In this document: positions 6,335 to 8,947 of the stretch, in pieces
Layout: each line of letters opens with the position of its first letter
Numbering within the stretch: position 1 is the stretch's first letter
DNA from: an uncultured Clostridia bacterium
GTDB taxonomy: Bacteria; Bacillota; Clostridia; TANB77; CAG-508
Reading direction: 5' to 3'
Length of the DNA stretch: 8,947 nt
Assembly: GCA_948857205.1 (NCBI GenBank)
Contig: CAQPRV010000006.1
Location: 1-8,947, forward strand
Position numbers and translations under genes: made by a program
The notes under the pieces: generated by a model
What the model was told of the DNA's origin: nothing
Database searches by the model: none
What the model saw: only the letters and a program-made list of their open reading frames with translations

Positions 6335-6455
6335 GTTTGAAAAAGAATTGCTATTTGGCTAGGCACACAAGTTTTCAATTTATGAGGCGTACAAAGGTAC
6401 GTTGATTAAATTGAAAGCGAAGTGTAATAGCGCCAAATACAATTATCTTTCAAAC
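6335..6455 (-). repeat. 121-bp nested foldback (cruciform-capable) sequence
   Basis: Three nested stems are visible. Outer: 6335-6359 against 6432-6455, with GTTTGAAA/TTTCAAAC ends, CAATT and TATTTGGC/GCCAAATA blocks, broken by one bulge and two non-Watson-Crick positions. Middle: TTTCAATTTA (6373-6382) with TAAATTGAAA (6407-6416), 10 perfect pairs, plus ACAC (6365-6368) with GTGT (6422-6425). Apex: CGTAC-AAAG-GTACG (6388-6401). It fills the gap between the helicase-loader stop and the RusA-like start and would lie in the latter's leader. No T-run follows on either strand, so it is not a simple terminator. Candidates are a single-strand or double-strand replication origin, a structured leader RNA, or a palindromic MITE. 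Confidence 0.8.
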
Positions 6456-6506
6456 TCTCCATTCCTTCTTTTATTCCATCGCTAAATAGCTACATTGTTT
6501 TCAAAA

Positions 6507-7382
6507 TTAATTCATTCTATAATCATTCCCTTTGCATTCCACTCTATAGCATATTTTATATAATCTTGATATTATAGAATTCGTTGTTTCACATACTTTA
6601 TTAGATATGCTAAGCCTTTGTTTTAATTGATCCAATTCATAATTAGTTGTAATAATAATTGGCAATTCATTTTTCATTCTTTCATTCACAATTACAAATA
6701 ATTTAGACAACATCCAATCATTCATAGTTTCAATACCCAAATCATCTATCATTAATAAATCCACTTTTGTATATAATTTTGTTAATTCTATTTCTGTATG
6801 TTCTTGATAACTTTTGCTATATTTTTCTACTAAATCTGTTAATATTCCAAATATAATTGGTATTTTTTGTTTTCTTAATTCATTAGCCATTGCTATTGCT
6901 ATATGCGTTTTTCCTATACCATTTTTGCCAACAAATATAATTCCAGTTTTTGCATTTATAAATCCTTGTATAAACCTTTGTGCTACATATTTCATATTTT
7001 TATTTGTTTCATTCACAATAAAACTATCTAAAGTTTGTCTTTTAAATTGCTCTGTTATAAAGTTTGTTCCATAATATTGTTTGATTTTTTTATTAAATTC
7101 TTCTTTTCGATACTTTTCAAAGTCTTTTATTAATTGTTTTTCTTTTTCTGCTTCTAATTTCTTTTGTTCTTCTAACGCTTTGCTACAATTACATTTTTCA
7201 TTTTGTAAAAAAATATGAATACTTTGATCTAATGGATTTAAAATCCCTTTTGGTTTTAATACTTTATTACAATAGGGACATTTTCTTTCTTTTGGGATGG
7301 ATGTTTCTATTTTATAACCTTTTTGCAATATTTCTTCTAAACTATATAAAATTTTTAAATTGTCTTGGACTTTCACTTGCAT
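6507..7382 (-). CDS. DnaC/IstB-type AAA+ helicase loader
   Basis: ATP-dependent loader that would place the replicative helicase at the element's origin. I choose ATG 7382 (291 aa): AGGAGGTGA (7389-7397) is 6 nt upstream. An in-frame GTG at 7391 is itself part of that ribosome site and cannot be the start. An N-terminal cysteine cluster, CPYC (35-38) with CNC (64-66), looks like a zinc-binding module; a K/E-rich coiled helix follows (about 68-105). The AAA+ core shows Walker A GKNGIGKT (152-159), Walker B LLMIDD (209-214), sensor 1 ITTN (244-247) and a probable arginine finger in SRL (R273). The order initiator remnant then loader fits replication modules of Gram-positive conjugative elements and some phages. 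IstB transposition helpers share the core, but no IstA partner is present. Confidence 0.88.
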   Translation of the reverse strand: MQVKVQDNLKILYSLEEILQKGYKIETSIPKERKCPYCNKVLKPKGILNPLDQSIHIFLQNEKCNCSKALEEQKKLEAEKEKQLIKDFEKYRKEEFNKKIKQYYGTNFITEQFKRQTLDSFIVNETNKNMKYVAQRFIQGFINAKTGIIFVGKNGIGKTHIAIAMANELRKQKIPIIFGILTDLVEKYSKSYQEHTEIELTKLYTKVDLLMIDDLGIETMNDWMLSKLFVIVNERMKNELPIIITTNYELDQLKQRLSISNKVCETTNSIISRLYKICYRVECKGNDYRMN

Positions 7383-7569
7383 TTTTCTCACCTCCTGTTT
7401 CTGTTTTTGTTTCTTTTTTTAATTCTTTTTCTCTTTCTGTTTCCACATTTTTAGTGTTTTCTGTGGATTATTTAGATGGCTTAACACCTTTTTCTTGTAA
7501 GTTTTGATACTTATTCCAATTTTTAATTTTATAGCCATATTCATCTTGAATTATCATGCTATATTCCTG
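7342..7569 (-). pseudogene. 3' remnant of a probable replication initiator gene
   Basis: Downstream of the recombinase fragment the same frame encodes QEYSMIIQDEYGYKIKNWNK and continues to a TAA at 7468-7470. Beyond that stop the frame stays open for 41 more codons, K/E/T-rich (VETEREKELKKETKTETGG), to TAG 7342-7344, overlapping the helicase-loader start by 41 bp. The sequence before the TAA is not serine-recombinase-like; an aromatic/charged segment followed by a polar tail resembles the C-terminal ends of replication initiators (RepA/DnaD-like) that often precede DnaC-type genes. That identity is inferred mainly from position. Its 5' part is missing, replaced by the recombinase fragment. 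Whether TAA 7468 is the original end or a later nonsense mutation is unclear. Confidence 0.4.
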
Positions 7570-7827
7570 ATAAGCATTATTTTCATCTAAAAAAGTTATT
7601 AGTTTTTCCCAATCACATATACTTCTGGTTATTCTGTCTAGTTTTAGAGCAACAATAGTATTTATCTTTTTAGCTTTAATATCAGCTTTTAATCTTTCAA
7701 ACTCTGGTCTATAATTACCAGTTTTAGCACTTATTCCAGCATCTTCGTAATAGTCTACTATCTCATAACCCTTAAACTCACAAAAAGTTTCTAATCTTTC
7801 TCTTTGTTCTGGAAGACTAAATCCCTA
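7570..7827 (-). pseudogene. Serine recombinase, N-terminal domain fragment
   Basis: About 85 codons read GFSLPEQRERLETFCEFKGY, an EDAGISAKTGNYRPEFERL segment, INTIVALKLDRITRS and WEKLITFLDENNAY. This is the resolvase catalytic domain of large serine recombinases (site-specific integrases/excisionases of Gram-positive elements), with the conserved Arg motif LDRITR. The extreme N-terminus with the nucleophilic serine (usually R-V-S) is missing, cut off by the group II intron. The recombinase and zinc-ribbon DNA-binding domains are also missing: homology stops at the tyrosine 7570-7572, where a different protein's tail continues in frame. With both flanks lost it cannot be an active recombinase. 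Confidence 0.8.
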
Positions 7828-7828
7828 G

Positions 7829-7900
7829 TAAGTAAGCCTGAGGAACTTCCCCTCAAGCTTCTCTCAGAACCGTGCGTGAAACTCTCGCTTCACACGGCTC
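7829..7900 (-). ncRNA. Group II intron domains V and VI
   Basis: Domain V is the 34-nt hairpin at 7867-7900: GAGCCGTGTG...CACGGTTC with a GAGA loop and the catalytic triad AGC near its 5' side, holding the metal ions for splicing. Domain VI follows: AAGCTTGAGG pairs with CCTCAGGCTT (10 pairs, one G-U, 7834-7860) and leads into ACTTAC, which contains the likely branch-point adenosine about 6-8 nt before the 3' splice site. Both helices appear intact. Confidence 0.88.
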
Positions 7901-7904
7901 CCAA

Positions 7905-8947
7905 TTACCTTGCCATTGGAAAAATTCCATATTTCCAGTGTGCAAATAACTTTGTGTCTCTTTGTGCAATTTCTGCTAACCAGTTTGTAGCTTTTTTCGT
8001 TGACCTTATTGTTTTATATTTTCTTTTGACCCATTTTATGAGAATTGTATTGATATACTCCAATATTTTATTAATACCTGCCTTATAATAATGTGAATAG
8101 TAATTTATCCACCCTTGTATTTTGCTATTTAACATATTTGCTATGTCTTTCAATGATTTATTTACTCTCAATTGTATTCTCCAACTTCTTATTTCTTCTC
8201 TAATTGCTTTTTGTGCCTTATCACTCATAGATGGTAGAAAACTACTAAATCCTTCTCCATATTTATCTATGGCACTCCTTGTTCTAAATGTGTATCCTAG
8301 AAAATCAAATGCTATATTTTCGTAATTTCCTTTTCTGTGTTTGTCTTTGCAATATACAATTTTAGTCTTTTCTAGGTTTAATTCAAGTCCAAAAGTTTTA
8401 AATCTTTTATCTAAAACTTTTATAATATATTTTGCTTGTTTCAATGATACACAATTTAAAACTCCATCATCTGCATAACGCACCCATTGTATTGTTGAAA
8501 ATTCTTTGCTCATAAAATCATCAAATGCATAATGCATAAATAGATTTGCTAATACTGGGCTTATTACTCCTCCTTGTGGTGTTCCTGTTGTTCTTTCTAC
8601 TATTGTTCCATCTTGCATTTTAAATGGTGTTTTTAGCCATCTTTCAATGTAAAGTATTATCCATTGTTCATTTGTATACCTTTTGACCATTTTAATTAGA
8701 TAGTCGTGTCTGATATTATCAAACAGTCCTTTGATGTCAAAGTCTACTACCCAATCTTTTCGCCAACATCTTTCTCTTAGTACTCCTACTGCTTGTATTG
8801 CTGACTTATTTGGTCTGTATCCATACGAATCTTCATGAAATATTTTCTCTACTTTTGGTTCAAAGTATAACTTAGCTACCATTTGTGCTATTCTGTCTTC
8901 AACAGTTGGTATTCCTAATATTCTAGTTCTACCATTCTTTTTAGGTA
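7905..8947 (-). CDS. ltrA: Group II intron reverse transcriptase/maturase (5'-partial)
   Basis: The frame is open to the window edge: 346 residues are visible, starting at PKKNGRTRILGIPTVEDRIA, so the ATG at 8882 is internal. The protein splices its own intron and reverse-transcribes it into new sites. Visible RT blocks include DSYGYRPNKSA, the first catalytic aspartates in VDFDIKGLFDNI (about 66-77), TPQGGVISP (122-130) and the active-site YADD (157-160). The maturase domain X contains FDFLGYTF (about 213-220) and GWINYYSHYY (278-287). It ends with RDTKLFAHW and stops 4 bp before domain V. No HNH endonuclease domain is present, so mobility would depend on a free 3' end at replication forks or another endonuclease. 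No frameshift is seen in the visible part. Confidence 0.93.
   Translation of the reverse strand, partial: PKKNGRTRILGIPTVEDRIAQMVAKLYFEPKVEKIFHEDSYGYRPNKSAIQAVGVLRERCWRKDWVVDFDIKGLFDNIRHDYLIKMVKRYTNEQWIILYIERWLKTPFKMQDGTIVERTTGTPQGGVISPVLANLFMHYAFDDFMSKEFSTIQWVRYADDGVLNCVSLKQAKYIIKVLDKRFKTFGLELNLEKTKIVYCKDKHRKGNYENIAFDFLGYTFRTRSAIDKYGEGFSSFLPSMSDKAQKAIREEIRSWRIQLRVNKSLKDIANMLNSKIQGWINYYSHYYKAGINKILEYINTILIKWVKRKYKTIRSTKKATNWLAEIAQRDTKLFAHWKYGIFPMAR

Larger units (their letters stand above)
7828..8947 (-). mobile_element. Group II intron, 3' portion
   Basis: A minus-strand reverse transcriptase/maturase frame is followed within 4 bp by a canonical domain V and then domain VI. The intron's 3' end is best placed at 7828, because the run TTACTTAC (7835-7828, minus) fits the TTACCTAY-type ends of bacterial introns. 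The 5' end, domains I-III and the start of the protein lie beyond the right edge. The flanking exon is a serine recombinase gene, so the element landed in a mobile element. Confidence 0.85.

Noticed and set aside
6479..6484. TAGCGA (minus) as the CS-6 box of an ssoA-type origin
   Set aside because: It lies outside the foldback rather than in its loop and a hexamer match alone is weak; kept only as a side remark.
7383..7391. GTG at 7391 as start of the helicase loader
   Set aside because: The GTG is part of the AGGAGGTGA ribosome site that serves ATG 7382.
7905..8947. Retron or diversity-generating retroelement
   Set aside because: The maturase domain X and the adjacent domain V/VI hairpins identify a group II intron; no msr/msd or template/variable repeat is seen.
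1..8947. CRISPR arrays, tRNA or rRNA genes
   Set aside because: No regularly spaced repeats and no tRNA/rRNA-like conserved segments were seen on either strand.

Overview
The window is very AT-rich DNA with strong AGGAGG-type ribosome binding sites, some GTG/TTG starts and the standard genetic code. This points to a low-GC Firmicute, most likely a clostridial anaerobe; I cannot name a species. Every gene lies on the minus strand except the tail of one IS transposase, so the layout reads naturally from right to left. The content is that of an integrative or plasmid-like mobile element carrying a restriction-modification cassette and invaded by two further mobile elements.

Right part (7342-8947): the 3' part of a group II intron, with a reverse transcriptase/maturase frame cut by the window edge followed by recognisable domains V and VI. 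It sits against an N-terminal fragment of a large serine recombinase. That fragment continues in frame into the tail of an unrelated protein, probably a replication initiator, so two mobile elements appear to have scarred this locus in succession.

Central part (4451-7382): a plasmid/ICE maintenance module. It has a DnaC/IstB-type helicase loader with an N-terminal cysteine cluster, a 121-bp near-symmetrical foldback sequence, and a gene with the D-x-D-N...DD signature of RusA-type Holliday junction resolvases. A 336-bp gap with two more inverted repeats follows, then a gene resembling the replication-relaxation winged-helix family. Non-coding foldback sequences lie in both gaps of this module.

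Left part (1-4450): a type I restriction-modification operon in the order small HTH regulator, hsdM, hsdS, hsdR. Spacing is tight (14, 1 and 2 bp) and ribosome sites lie in the preceding gene's end. A 40-bp near-perfect palindrome overlapping a TATAAT box precedes the regulator and is its likely operator. HsdS has two target-recognition domains plus a C-terminal extension of about 200 residues of unknown role. hsdR is cut after 57 codons by the right end of an IS3-family element, so the system is predicted to methylate but not restrict unless hsdR is supplied elsewhere or the IS excises.

Points I consider most worth checking: the HsdS extension (short motifs recall the Panacea/SocA-like antitoxin fold), the 121-bp foldback beside a RusA-like gene, the minus-strand hairpin whose two imperfections are both G-U pairs, and the in-frame recombinase/replication-protein chimera.
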